Source: Candidatus Janibacter merdipullorum (GTDB lineage Bacteria; Actinomycetota; Actinomycetes; Actinomycetales; Dermatophilaceae). From it: DNA of 37,820 nucleotides. The notes under the pieces were generated by a model. It was given only the letters and a program-made list of their open reading frames with translations, searched no databases and had not been told where the DNA came from. The position numbers were made by a program, and so were the translations under genes. Below are positions 9,301 through 17,058 of the stretch, piece by piece (within the stretch, counting starts at the first letter, position 1; every line of letters begins with the position of its first letter). The DNA lies in NCBI GenBank assembly GCA_019116945.1, contig DXAR01000002.1, positions 1 to 37,820 of the forward strand. Reading direction: 5' to 3'.

Positions 9301-9719
9301 TCGGAGTCGCCGGCGACCCCGAGACCCCGGAGGACGAGCTGGCAGAACTGGTGCGTCGTCGCGATCGTCGCCGCGTCGAAGTGGGTCAGCGCGTCGCGGA
9401 GCCGATGGACCCGCTCGGCGACCTCGTCGTCGGTCCCGGTCCGCAGCAGCCCGACGACGGGGTCGGTGGTCGGGAGGTCCGGGTCCGCGACGTGCCGGTG
9501 GACGTGGCGCAGGTGCTCACGGACGCGCTCGCGCATCTCTCGGGAGGCCGCGCGGCCGAAGGTGATGACGAGCATGTCCTCGAGCCGCGTGCCCTCGGCG
9601 ACGTGTCGGGCGACGAGCGCGCCGATCGTCCACGTCTTGCCCGTGCCGGCGCTCGCCTCGAGGAGGACGGTGCCGGTGGGCAGCTCGGCGGTGACGTCGA
9701 AGGGGGTCGGTGCGCTCAT
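6363..9719 (-). CDS. recB: Exodeoxyribonuclease V beta subunit RecB
   Basis: The 1118-residue protein is the 3'-5' helicase and sole nuclease subunit of RecBCD. UvrD-type motifs are in order: Walker A EASAGTGKT (21-29), motif II VDEFQDTDPVQ, motif III LIGDPKQAIYGFRGGD, motif V TIHASKGLQYPVV and motif VI LLYVALTRAQSQVV. The C-terminal nuclease domain keeps the metal-binding set: histidine in FGSLVHAVLEE, aspartate in LTGSVDVVLR, and the VDYKTNWLG motif equivalent to the catalytic DYK of E. coli RecB. The start ATG 9719 overlaps the recC stop (ATGA) and places MSAPTPFDVTAELP at the N-terminus, right for the family. The complex repairs double-strand breaks and degrades foreign linear DNA. Confidence 0.95.
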   Translation of the reverse strand: MSAPTPFDVTAELPTGTVLLEASAGTGKTWTIGALVARHVAEGTRLEDMLVITFGRAASREMRERVREHLRHVHRHVADPDLPTTDPVVGLLRTGTDDEVAERVHRLRDALTHFDAATIATTHQFCQLVLRGLGVAGDSDPHARLVDDLSDLRDEVVDDLYLRGFAAGGPPAFSRQRAGDIARAVTENPHAELDPSRLDDGSADARMLGFAHRVREEMDLRKRRLGLLGYDDLLSHLATALEPEDSPARERMRQRWRVVLVDEFQDTDPVQWQILDRAFSGHSTLVLIGDPKQAIYGFRGGDVDTYLTAAETASTTHTLDTNHRSDAPLVRSLGVLLGGAELGDPEIVVHPVRAAKETSRLGIADGVAPDGLLDPVRLRVLPSELVQVPGQQSISIGSIRPRVAADCAAEITRLLARGATFDGRPLRAGDIAVLAHTRAQLDHVRSALGAVGLRSIIVSSDSIYDSPAASAWLTLLEAMELTHRPERVRAAALTPFVGASAGDLDARGDDLTEEIAHRLRTWAGLLARRGVAAVLAAATADGLDARVLARTGGERLLTDLRHVGETLHQRVVTEGDGLASLTAWLRDRMSASRKEERARRLDSDADAVHLATIHASKGLQYPVVMLPFVADRWLPRPDVLHFHREDRTRCLDIGITSDEGRRDRLDRAAAEESGESLRLLYVALTRAQSQVVTWWFPSAKNTAPSPLHRILLGRSRGQGAVPRSHPVPGDETLRAQVEEWERQGALRVEVVDTPAPLPMPSAPPTGELSVRHFTRTVDDAWRRTSYTALTRPMDEAAPPAADLVASEPEGTDRRDDEGSTPAAPVDADAPGEHLPSPMAELPVGAGFGSLVHAVLEEADAGAGDLRTELRGHIEEQIIHWPVPDLDREALADALVEVVGSPLGPLVPGTTLRDIPARDRLCEMEFELPLGGGDSATGDAVRSNGEARLGDLADLMRAHLPADDPVLPFAEALDDPTLGDQPLRGYLTGSVDVVLRVGDRHLVVDYKTNWLGPVDTPLSTAHYDRAALREAMNHSSYPLQAILYGVVLHRFLRWRQPGYDPDRHFGGVLYLYLRGMAGPATPVVNDHPTGVFSWQPPIALVEAVSDLLDGRGPRTEEAR

Positions 9720-12700
9720 GCGGACTCCGTGACGTTGTCGAGGGCCGGGCCCCACAGCCGCGGGGCGAGCCCGCCGAGGTCGGTGCCGGATCCGGCGACC
9801 GGGTCGAGGAGCACCTCGAGCGACGGCGTGGGTCCGTGGACGAGCTGCCACCAGGCATCGTCGCGCTCGCCGGGGATGACGAGACCCGTCTTCGTCGTCG
9901 TGGCGGTCCACTCGTCGAGAGCCTTGGTCGACGCCACGCGGCGAAGGGAGGAGTTGCGCCGGATCACCGTGGCCCAGGCATGGGCGGTCTTGACCGGGAG
10001 GGGCAGCGGCACGGTGAGCCCGAGGACGTAGAGGTCGACGAGGGCGGCGAGGTGGGAGCGCGCCGCGGCCGGCGGGAGGGGACCACGCGTCACGCGGGCG
10101 ACCGCGCCTCGGGATCCCTTGCCGAGGACGGAGGCCATCCACTCGTCGTCCTCGCTGCCGGCGGCGGTGAGCGCGAGGAGGCGGATCCACGAGCCGATCT
10201 CCTGCTTCGGTCCGAGCCGGGAGTAGGTGACGTCGAGGAGGTGCTGCCCCCGGACCCCGTCGACGCTGCCGGTGAGCCGACGGCCTTCGGGCAGGCCGAC
10301 CTCGACGTCGATGGTGCGGATGGGCTCGGCCGGACCCCGGGCGACCTGCCCCATGAGGCCCTCGACCTGCCGCCCGATCTCCTCGAGTGCCTGGGCGCCC
10401 AGGTTGGCCGGGGGCAGGTCACCGCGGAGGAGCTCGGCACGGTAGATCTCCCGGGGGTCCTCCCCGGCAAGCCGGGCCCGCAGCGCGCGGTCGCCGACGG
10501 TCCACTTCTGCAGGCCGTCGAGCTCGATGGGCAGCCGGTCGCTGACCTCCTCGGCCTCGCGGGAGACCCCGACCTGCAGACGCTCGCGGAGGAAGCCGCG
10601 GGCGGGGTGCTCGAAGAAGGCAACGAGGTCGGCGAGCGCGATGTCGTCGACGGCCCGCCCTGGCAGGGGAGCCGTGATGAGGCGGCCCGGCTCGGTGCGG
10701 GTGCCGAGTGCCGCCCGGGCGGCGAGGAGGGCGGACCGGTCGAAGGTGAAGGGGCGGGCGCCGCCGACCTCGCCCGGGGTGAGGTTGCGCGCGTCGAAGG
10801 GTTGCAGCGGGTGCTCGACGACCTGCAGCGGTGCGGTCGTCGTCTCCCGGGCGGCATCGATGAGCTCACCGAGCGGGACGGCCGGTGGGCAGGGCTCGCC
10901 GCTGTGCTCGTCGGCTCCGGTGTAGGTGATGACGAGGCGCTCCCGTGCTGCCAGGACCGCGTCGAGGAGGAGCTGGCGGTCCTCGCTCCGGGCATCGCGC
11001 TCGCCGGTGAGCGGCACGCGGGCGAGGACGTCGTCGCCGTCGATGGCCTGCTGCCGGGGGAAGGAGTCGTCGTCCATGCCGAGCAGGCAGACGACCCGGT
11101 GCGGTACGGATCGCATCGGGGTCATCGTGCACACGGTGAGGCCGCCGGTGCGGAAGCTCGCCCGGGTGGGCCGGCCGGCGAGCTGGTCGGCGAGGAGCAC
11201 CCGGACGTCGGCGAGCCGGAGCGGGACGTCATCGCTCGCGTGCCGCGCTGCCCGGGTCAGGGTGCGCTGGAACTCCCCGACCTGCCACCGGTCGCGCACC
11301 GGGGTGTCGGTGAGCGACAGCACGGCGTCGGTGAGGCCGCTCATCCACTCACCCGCACCGCGGGCGCCCTCGAGCAGGTCGAGACCGGTACCGAGCCGCT
11401 CGAGGAGCTCGGTGACGCGACCGACGAGGTCGATGGATCCGCTGCCGACGTCGTCGAGCGGCATGACCGAGCCGATCTCGAGCGGGCCGTCGGCGGAGAC
11501 GGCGACCCCGAGCAGCAGCCGGTCGAGGCCGAAGCGCCACGTGCCCTGGTGCTCGACCTCGAGGCGGAAGGGGGCTCGGTGCTCCCTGTCGTAACCCCAC
11601 CGGATGCCGGAGTCCCCCACCCACCGGGCGAAGGTCGCGAGGTCCTCGTCGTCGAGCCGGAAGCGTCGTCGCACCGGTTCCGTCGCCGCGAGATCGAGGA
11701 CCTCGCTCGCGGTGAGCCGCCCTCCGGCGAGCCCGACGAGCCGGTCGGCGACGTCGAGGAGCGGGTTGGTGGCTCGTAGCGAGCGGTCGGCCAGACGCAC
11801 CCGCAGCCGGTGCGCCGGGTGGGTGTCGACCCCCTCGGCGTCGGTGCCGTGGTCGCCGAGCCCGAAGGCCGCGCCGATGAGCGGCGCATAGGTCTCGACA
11901 TCGGGGCACATGACGAGGACATCGCGCGGCTCGAGCGTCGGGTCGTCCTCGAGCAGCCCGACGAGCACCTCACGGAGCACCTCCACCTGCCGTGCCGGGC
12001 CGTGGCAGGCATGCACCTGGATCGACCGGTCGTCCTCCGGGACGGTCCGCGCCTCGCGCTCCGCCTCCGCGGGCACGTGGTCGTCGCGGATGTCGGCCTG
12101 CAGCCACCCGAGGGTCGTCGTCGGTGCGTCGACCTCCGCTCCCCGGGGTGCGAGGTCGTCCGCGGCCGGGTCCCCGGTCCCTGAGTGGGTCCCACGTTCC
12201 GCGTGGGCGGTCGCTCTGCGACCGTCTCGAAGGGCCGAGCTGCCCAGCACTCGCGCGAGCTCGCGCGAGTCGCGGCCGAGGGAGGCGAGGAGCGGGTGGT
12301 CGACGAGGCCGGTCGTACGGTCCGCCTCGCGGGCGACGACCCCTTCGTCAGCGGCGGGGGCCAACCGCTCCCAGGACGCGGGGGAGGGCTGGGGCAGCCA
12401 CAGGTGCACCTCGCGGGAGGCCGCGAGGGCGTCGAGGAGCTCGACCTCGGTCACGGCCAGCCGGGTGTGCCCGAAGAGCGACAGCCGCGGCGGCAGGTGG
12501 AGCCCGTCGCCCCCTTCGTCTCCTGCCGTGGGAACCAGCGTGCGGAGGTGAGCGAGGGTCTCGGTGTGCCGCACGTCGGGCGGGGGCGCGTCGACGGCGG
12601 CGACGAGCCGCCGCCACAGCTCGGCCTGCCACGCGAGGTCGGGGTCGAGGTCGACGCCGGTCACGCCGCTGGTGTCCCGCCCCTCGCGCCAGTCGGTGAG

Positions 12701-13159
12701 CATCGTCGGCCGGCTCTGACCGTAGGCGTGGAAGAGCCGGGCCAGGCGCAGCGCGACGGAGTACCGGCGACCGGTGCGGACCTCGTCATCGGGGTCGCCG
12801 TCACCGAGGTGCCGGCTCAGCGCGGTGCACCAGGGCTGGCCGATGGCCTCGTCGATGATCCCCAGGAGGGGCCACACGAGGTGCTGGGGCAGCCACGGGT
12901 CGTCCTCGTCGCGGCCGGTGAGCATCGTGACGAGCGACCGCGGCCGGAGGAAGGTGACGCCGGCGCACACGCCGTCCTGGTGCCCTTCGCCGGTGCCGAG
13001 GCGGTGGGAGAGCCGCTGGGCCAGCCACCTCTCGATCCCCTGCTCGGGCACGACGACGACCTCCTCGGCGAAGGGGTCCGGCAGCGGGCTCGCCAGCAGC
13101 TCGCCGAGCTCGTCGGCGAGGAGGTCGGTGCGCTGCGCGCGGTGGAGATGGAGGGCCAC
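9716..13159 (-). CDS. recC: Exodeoxyribonuclease V gamma subunit RecC
   Basis: The 1147-residue protein begins MALHLHRAQRTDLLADELGE and continues with EEVVVVPEQGIERWLAQRLS, the standard start of RecC. RecC is a defunct SF1 helicase/nuclease that splits the duplex and, in E. coli, reads Chi in single-stranded DNA. Recognisable blocks include DVLVMCPDVETYAPLI, VVCLLGMDDDSFPRQ and RLVITYTGADEHSGEPCPP. Translation starts at GTG 13159, exactly 6 nt after the hexamer TACGGT, pointing to a leaderless transcript for the three-gene operon. Length and motif order are normal. Confidence 0.93.
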   Translation of the reverse strand: MALHLHRAQRTDLLADELGELLASPLPDPFAEEVVVVPEQGIERWLAQRLSHRLGTGEGHQDGVCAGVTFLRPRSLVTMLTGRDEDDPWLPQHLVWPLLGIIDEAIGQPWCTALSRHLGDGDPDDEVRTGRRYSVALRLARLFHAYGQSRPTMLTDWREGRDTSGVTGVDLDPDLAWQAELWRRLVAAVDAPPPDVRHTETLAHLRTLVPTAGDEGGDGLHLPPRLSLFGHTRLAVTEVELLDALAASREVHLWLPQPSPASWERLAPAADEGVVAREADRTTGLVDHPLLASLGRDSRELARVLGSSALRDGRRATAHAERGTHSGTGDPAADDLAPRGAEVDAPTTTLGWLQADIRDDHVPAEAEREARTVPEDDRSIQVHACHGPARQVEVLREVLVGLLEDDPTLEPRDVLVMCPDVETYAPLIGAAFGLGDHGTDAEGVDTHPAHRLRVRLADRSLRATNPLLDVADRLVGLAGGRLTASEVLDLAATEPVRRRFRLDDEDLATFARWVGDSGIRWGYDREHRAPFRLEVEHQGTWRFGLDRLLLGVAVSADGPLEIGSVMPLDDVGSGSIDLVGRVTELLERLGTGLDLLEGARGAGEWMSGLTDAVLSLTDTPVRDRWQVGEFQRTLTRAARHASDDVPLRLADVRVLLADQLAGRPTRASFRTGGLTVCTMTPMRSVPHRVVCLLGMDDDSFPRQQAIDGDDVLARVPLTGERDARSEDRQLLLDAVLAARERLVITYTGADEHSGEPCPPAVPLGELIDAARETTTAPLQVVEHPLQPFDARNLTPGEVGGARPFTFDRSALLAARAALGTRTEPGRLITAPLPGRAVDDIALADLVAFFEHPARGFLRERLQVGVSREAEEVSDRLPIELDGLQKWTVGDRALRARLAGEDPREIYRAELLRGDLPPANLGAQALEEIGRQVEGLMGQVARGPAEPIRTIDVEVGLPEGRRLTGSVDGVRGQHLLDVTYSRLGPKQEIGSWIRLLALTAAGSEDDEWMASVLGKGSRGAVARVTRGPLPPAAARSHLAALVDLYVLGLTVPLPLPVKTAHAWATVIRRNSSLRRVASTKALDEWTATTTKTGLVIPGERDDAWWQLVHGPTPSLEVLLDPVAGSGTDLGGLAPRLWGPALDNVTESA

Positions 13160-13165
13160 GATCAG

Positions 13166-13171
13166 ACCGTA
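13166..13171 (-). promoter_or_regulatory. Predicted -10 of the recCBD operon (TACGGT)
   Basis: TACGGT on the minus strand is followed by six bases and then the GTG start of recC, the same TAnnnT-N6-start geometry seen at several other genes here. The hexamer lies in the 51-bp gap downstream of the TetR gene, so recCBD can be expressed independently of it. Confidence 0.5.
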
Positions 13172-13210
13172 TCGGCGCGCGGTGACAACCCGCCGCTGGC
13201 CTGTGGACGG

Positions 13211-13972
13211 TCAGCGGACTCGCGCCTCGATGCCGGCCACGAGGGCCTCCACCGCGAAGCGCAGGGCGCGGTCCGGGTCGCTCGGCGCTCCGTACTCCTG
13301 GCCGGCGGCTTGGCCGACGCGGGAGGCGAAGGGGAAGTCCCGCCCCTCCATCGCCTCGGCCAGCAGCGGCCCCGCGACGGCCCACCACTCGCCGTCGGCC
13401 CCCGCGTCGGTCGTGGCGGCCTGCCGCACGCCGGACCGGACGAGGTCGAGGAGCACGGTGAGGGCCTGGTCGATCTCGACGTCCGGCAGGCCCGCCGGGG
13501 CGAGCAGGGCGAGCTCGGCGTCGTACTTGCCGATGGTCCCCGGCCCGAGCGGAGGGCGCGAGGTGTCGACGTCGAGGAGCCAGGGGTGCCGGTCGAGGAG
13601 TGCACGGTTCGCCTCGACGACGGCGCCCACCCCCCTTCGCCAGTCCCCGGGTGCCTCGTCGTAGGCCACCTCGGCGAAGGCCGCGTCCACCATGAGGTCG
13701 ACGAGCGCCGCGCGACTGGGCACGTGGGCGTAGAGGGCCATCGTCGACCGTCCCAGCCGGTCGGCGACCTTGCGCATGGAGACCGCGGTCAGGCCGCCGT
13801 CGTCCGCCAGCGAGGCCCCGGCCCCGACCACGTCGTCGACGGTCAGGCCGCTGCGCCCCGTGATCGTCCCCCGTCGCCAGAGCAGCGGGACGACCCGGCT
13901 CGGGTCGCCCTCTCCGGTGCGCTCCACGTCGCCCTCCTCACCGGGAATGAATCCGTCCGCCTCGATGCTCAT
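13211..13972 (-). CDS. TetR/AcrR family regulator, probable repressor of the divergent UvrA-like gene
   Basis: The 253-residue protein has a TetR-type DNA-binding domain displaced by an N-terminal extension of about 40 residues: LTVDDVVGAGASLADDGGLTAVSMRKVADRLGRSTMALYAHVPSRAALVDLMVD contains the helix-turn-helix, with the recognition helix around STMALYAHV. The remaining 150 residues are the ligand-binding and dimer domain of the larger TetR_C_1-type proteins. It is divergent from the UvrA-like gene across 42 bp that hold a CGTAC-GGT-GTACG palindrome, so control of that gene and of itself is likely. The ligand is unknown. Confidence 0.88.
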   Translation of the reverse strand: MSIEADGFIPGEEGDVERTGEGDPSRVVPLLWRRGTITGRSGLTVDDVVGAGASLADDGGLTAVSMRKVADRLGRSTMALYAHVPSRAALVDLMVDAAFAEVAYDEAPGDWRRGVGAVVEANRALLDRHPWLLDVDTSRPPLGPGTIGKYDAELALLAPAGLPDVEIDQALTVLLDLVRSGVRQAATTDAGADGEWWAVAGPLLAEAMEGRDFPFASRVGQAAGQEYGAPSDPDRALRFAVEALVAGIEARVR

Positions 13973-13974
13973 CC

Positions 13975-13990
13975 TAGCGTACGGTGTACG
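13975..13990. promoter_or_regulatory. TetR operator-like palindrome overlapping a -10 box
   Basis: A perfect inverted repeat CGTAC-GGT-GTACG spans 13978-13990. The -10-like hexamer TAGCGT of the plus-strand gene covers 13975-13980, so a repressor bound here would block it. The predicted start site (about 13987) lies inside the palindrome. The divergent TetR gene starts 6 bp away at 13972. Binding is inferred from position and symmetry. Confidence 0.6.
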
Positions 13991-14014
13991 TCAGCGACCG
14001 ACAGGGGAAAGCAC

Positions 14015-16291
14015 ATGAGTCTCGACACCATCCAGCTCAGGGGTGTGCGCCAGCACAACCTGCGCGGCCTCGACCTCGATCTGGCCAAGCGCTCGCTCGT
14101 CGTCGTGGCGGGCGTGTCCGGGTCGGGGAAGTCGTCGCTCGCCTTCGACACCATCGCGGCCGAGGCCCAGCGGCAGGTCAACTCGACCTTCAGCGCCTTC
14201 GCGCAGAACTACCTGCCGTCCTACGGCCGGCCGGATGCCGATCACATCGCCCACCTCTCCGCCGTCGCCGTCATCGACCAGCGGCGGCTGCACGGTGGGC
14301 CGCGCTCGACCCTCGCGACGATCACCGACATCGGTGACTGGATGCGCATGCTCTGGTCCCGAGCAGCGACCCCATCGATCGGCTACTCCAATGCCTTCTC
14401 CTTCAACGACCCCGCCGGTATGTGCCCGGCCTGCCAGGGGCTCGGGGTCGAGCGGGTCCTCGACGTCGACGAATTCGTCGACGCGAGCCGGTCGCTGCGC
14501 GAGGGGGCCTTCCGCCACCCCGACTTCCAGCCGGGCAAGCTCACTTGGCGGCGGTTCGCCGACAGCGGGCTCTTCGACGTCGACGTCCCGGTGGAGCAGT
14601 ACTCCGAGCGTGAGCTGTACCGCCTGCTCCACGCCGAGCCGGGCGAGGTGGAGGCCACCGGCCCGCACGCGCTGCCGGGGGACTACGAGGGGGCGGTCGT
14701 GCGTTTCCGCCGGATCCACCTCCCCAAGGACCCGAGCGCGCTCAAGGGCGAGGCGAAGCGAGCCCACGAGCGACTCGTCACGAGCGGGCCGTGCTCGCAG
14801 TGCGGCGGCTCCCGCCTGTCCGAGGCCGCACGCACCGCCACGGTCGAGGGGCTGACCCTCCCCGACGCCTCCCTGATGCAGGTCGGCGAGCTGAGCGACC
14901 TCGTCCGCACGTGGGACCTCGGGGCACTGCAGCCCGTCGGCGAGGACATCGCGACCCGGCTCGACCGCCTCGTCGACCTCGGTCTGGGCTATCTCCACCT
15001 CGCCCGCGAGACGGCCACCCTCTCCGGGGGTGAGGCGCAGCGGGTGAAGATGGTGCGTCATCTCGGCAGCACGCTCAACGACATGCTCTACGTCTTCGAC
15101 GAGCCGACGACGGGTCTGCACGCGCGTGACGTCGATCGGCTCGGTCGGATGCTGCAGACCCTGCGGGACCAGGGCAACACGGTGCTCGTCGTCGAGCACG
15201 ACCCGGCGATCATGGCCATCGCCGACGAGGTCGTCGAGATCGGTCCGGGGGCCGGCATCCACGGTGGCGAGCTCGTGTTTCAGGGCGCCTTCGACGAGCT
15301 CCTCGCCGCGGACACGCCGACGGGGCGGGCGCTGCGATCCCCCCTTCGTCCCCCGGCGAGGCGGAGGGAACCGGTCGGCGCGCTGACCATCGAGCACGCG
15401 AGCACCCACAACCTCCATGACGTCACCGTCGACATCCCCCTCGGGGTGCTCACCGCGGTCACCGGCGTGGCGGGCTCCGGCAAGTCGAGCCTCGTCCACG
15501 GCCACCTGGCGGAGGTCGCACCGGACGCGGTCTTCGTCGACCAGTCGCCGATCCGCGTCTCGCGGAGGTCGACGCCGGTGTCGTGGACGGGGATGCTCGA
15601 CGAGATACGGCGGGTCTTCGCCAAGGCCACCGGCCAGCCCGCCGCCTCCTTCTCGCCCAACTCAGACGGTGGGTGCCGTGCCTGCGAGGGCACCGGGGTG
15701 ACCTATGTCGACCTGGGCTTCACCGACCCCGTGACGACGCCCTGCGAAACCTGCCGGGGGCGGCGCTTCCGACCCGGGGTCCTCCCGTACACCGTCGACG
15801 GCCGGTCCATCGCCGACGTCTTCGAGCTGACGATGGAGGAGGCGCTGGACGTCTTCTCGCAGAAGCGGATCCGGGCCATCCTCGAGCGCGCTGCGCAGGT
15901 CGGCCTGGGCTACCTCACCCTCGGTCAGGACCTCACCACGCTCTCCGGCGGCGAGCGGCAGCGGCTGCGCCTGGCCCGCGAGCTCGCCGGCGACACCAAG
16001 ATCATCGTCCTCGACGAGCCGACCACCGGGCTGCACGCCAAGGACACCGGCAGGCTCCTCTCGCTGCTCCACCGGATGGTCGACGACGGGCGCACGGTGG
16101 TCGTCATCGAGCACGACCTCGACGTCGTCGCCGCGGCGGACCATGTCATCGACCTCGGGCCCGAAGGGGGGCACGACGGTGGCCGCGTCCAGTTCACCGG
16201 GTCCGTGGCCGAGCTGGTCGAGAGCGACACGCACACTGGTCGGCATCTCGCGGCTCGGCTCGCCGGGCGCGAGTCGCCTCAGCGCGGCTGA
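14015..16291 (+). CDS. UvrA-like (class II / DrrC-type) ABC ATPase
   Basis: This 758-residue protein has the double ABC ATPase layout of UvrA: Walker A GVSGSGKS (33-40), zinc-module pairs CPACQGLGVE and CSQCGGSRL, first signature LSGGEAQRVKM, Walker B MLYVFDEPTTGLHARD, then a second set with GVAGSGKSS, CRACEGTGVTY, CETCRGRRFRPGVL, LSGGERQRLRLARE and IIVLDEPTTGLHAKD. It is about 200 residues shorter than housekeeping UvrA (about 950) and matches the size of UvrA2/DrrC proteins, which protect against DNA-intercalating drugs. The divergent TetR gene and shared operator support drug-inducible expression. Translation starts at ATG 14015 behind a weak AGGGGAAA-type ribosome site. True UvrA is unlikely because of length and context. 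Confidence 0.9.
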   Translation: MSLDTIQLRGVRQHNLRGLDLDLAKRSLVVVAGVSGSGKSSLAFDTIAAEAQRQVNSTFSAFAQNYLPSYGRPDADHIAHLSAVAVIDQRRLHGGPRSTLATITDIGDWMRMLWSRAATPSIGYSNAFSFNDPAGMCPACQGLGVERVLDVDEFVDASRSLREGAFRHPDFQPGKLTWRRFADSGLFDVDVPVEQYSERELYRLLHAEPGEVEATGPHALPGDYEGAVVRFRRIHLPKDPSALKGEAKRAHERLVTSGPCSQCGGSRLSEAARTATVEGLTLPDASLMQVGELSDLVRTWDLGALQPVGEDIATRLDRLVDLGLGYLHLARETATLSGGEAQRVKMVRHLGSTLNDMLYVFDEPTTGLHARDVDRLGRMLQTLRDQGNTVLVVEHDPAIMAIADEVVEIGPGAGIHGGELVFQGAFDELLAADTPTGRALRSPLRPPARRREPVGALTIEHASTHNLHDVTVDIPLGVLTAVTGVAGSGKSSLVHGHLAEVAPDAVFVDQSPIRVSRRSTPVSWTGMLDEIRRVFAKATGQPAASFSPNSDGGCRACEGTGVTYVDLGFTDPVTTPCETCRGRRFRPGVLPYTVDGRSIADVFELTMEEALDVFSQKRIRAILERAAQVGLGYLTLGQDLTTLSGGERQRLRLARELAGDTKIIVLDEPTTGLHAKDTGRLLSLLHRMVDDGRTVVVIEHDLDVVAAADHVIDLGPEGGHDGGRVQFTGSVAELVESDTHTGRHLAARLAGRESPQRG

Positions 16292-16311
16292 CGGAGGAGT
16301 CGGGGAGAGGC

Positions 16312-16899
16312 TTAGTCGTCCTTGTGCCGGACGTAATAGCGGGCCACCCGTGCCCGGTTGCCGCAGATGTCGGGAGTGCACCAGCGGCGGCGGGGGTTGC
16401 GCGCGAGGAAGCGCACGAAGCAGGCCGGCGCCTCGCACTCGCGAACCTTCGTGATGTCCGGTCCGGTGAGCAGCTCGATCGCCGCCTCGGCGAAGCTCGC
16501 CGCCAGCCGCACCTCCTGCGGGCCTTCGCGTCGACTCGTCGAGACCAGGTCGGCGCCCTCCCAGTGCACCCTCCGGGCGGGGGGAGAGGCGCGCACTGCG
16601 TCGTTGAGCGCGGTGAGCGATCGCTGCGACGGCCGCTTGCCGTGCCGTGCGGCCTCCACAGCGTCGGCGACGGTGCCCCGCAGGCCTTTCAGCGCTTCCG
16701 CCGCGCCGGTGCCGAACCGAGAGGCGTCCTTGGCCTCGACGTCCAGCCGGCCGACCTCGTGGGTCAACCACTCGCTGCGGACATCGCGGTCGTCGAGGAT
16801 GTCGACCCACTCGCCGTCGAGGAAGATCCGGGTGTTCATGAGGTCGAGGGCCGGTGGCTCGCTGTAGACCACGGAGAGCAGCGACGACGAGGGGGACAT
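16312..16899 (-). CDS. CGNR zinc-finger (ABATE domain) regulator
   Basis: The 195-residue protein has the N-terminal ABATE/DUF1470 segment (PPALDLMNTR near residues 15-24) and ends with the CGNR zinc finger: CEAPACFVRFLARNPRRRW followed by CTPDICGNRARVARYY, giving two Cys-x4-Cys pairs. Such proteins are putative stress-linked transcription regulators in actinobacteria. The start chosen is ATG 16899, preceded by TAGCAT with a 7-nt gap; longer frames reaching 17607 would cross the divergent methyltransferase and are rejected. It may control the divergent methyltransferase unit. The exact role of the family is poorly known. Confidence 0.87.
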   Translation of the reverse strand: MSPSSSLLSVVYSEPPALDLMNTRIFLDGEWVDILDDRDVRSEWLTHEVGRLDVEAKDASRFGTGAAEALKGLRGTVADAVEAARHGKRPSQRSLTALNDAVRASPPARRVHWEGADLVSTSRREGPQEVRLAASFAEAAIELLTGPDITKVRECEAPACFVRFLARNPRRRWCTPDICGNRARVARYYVRHKDD

Positions 16900-16906
16900 G
16901 ACGCTG

Positions 16907-16912
16907 ATGCTA
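16907..16912 (-). promoter_or_regulatory. Predicted -10 of the CGNR gene (TAGCAT)
   Basis: TAGCAT on the minus strand ends 7 nt before the ATG at 16899, so the transcript is probably leaderless. This hexamer decides the start against longer upstream frames. Confidence 0.45.
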
Positions 16913-16948
16913 GACCGCCGTCCTGACCGGACCTCTGCACTCGCACAC

Positions 16949-16979
16949 CTAATGGGCAAAATGGCTATTGACACATTAG
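16949..16979. promoter_or_regulatory. AT-rich inverted repeat with TTGACA
   Basis: CTAATG (16949-16954) and CATTAG (16974-16979) are a perfect 6-bp inverted repeat separated by 19 bp. A consensus -35 hexamer TTGACA (16968-16973) abuts the right arm. The stretch is much richer in A and T than its surroundings. It may be a regulator site and -35 element for the methyltransferase gene, although the hexamer 17 bp further on (TGGTGT) is a poor -10. Confidence 0.4.
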
Positions 16980-17058
16980 TGGAGCGATGGTGGTGTGGTG
17001 GCGGTCCGGACAGCGAGCATCCACCCGGGAGGCTCGCGCCAACAGAGGGGACACCGGA

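Noticed and set aside
7221..10031. A 936-codon open frame on the plus strand, and others at 983-2113, 9710-11779 and upstream of 14015
   Set aside because: They run antisense to recB, the esterase and recC, have low-complexity Arg/Gly/Val-rich translations with no motifs, and are the usual mirror frames of GC-rich genes.
9720..10190. RecB extended to 10190
   Set aside because: The added residues read antisense-phase recC sequence and lie before the family N-terminus that carries Walker A at residue 21.
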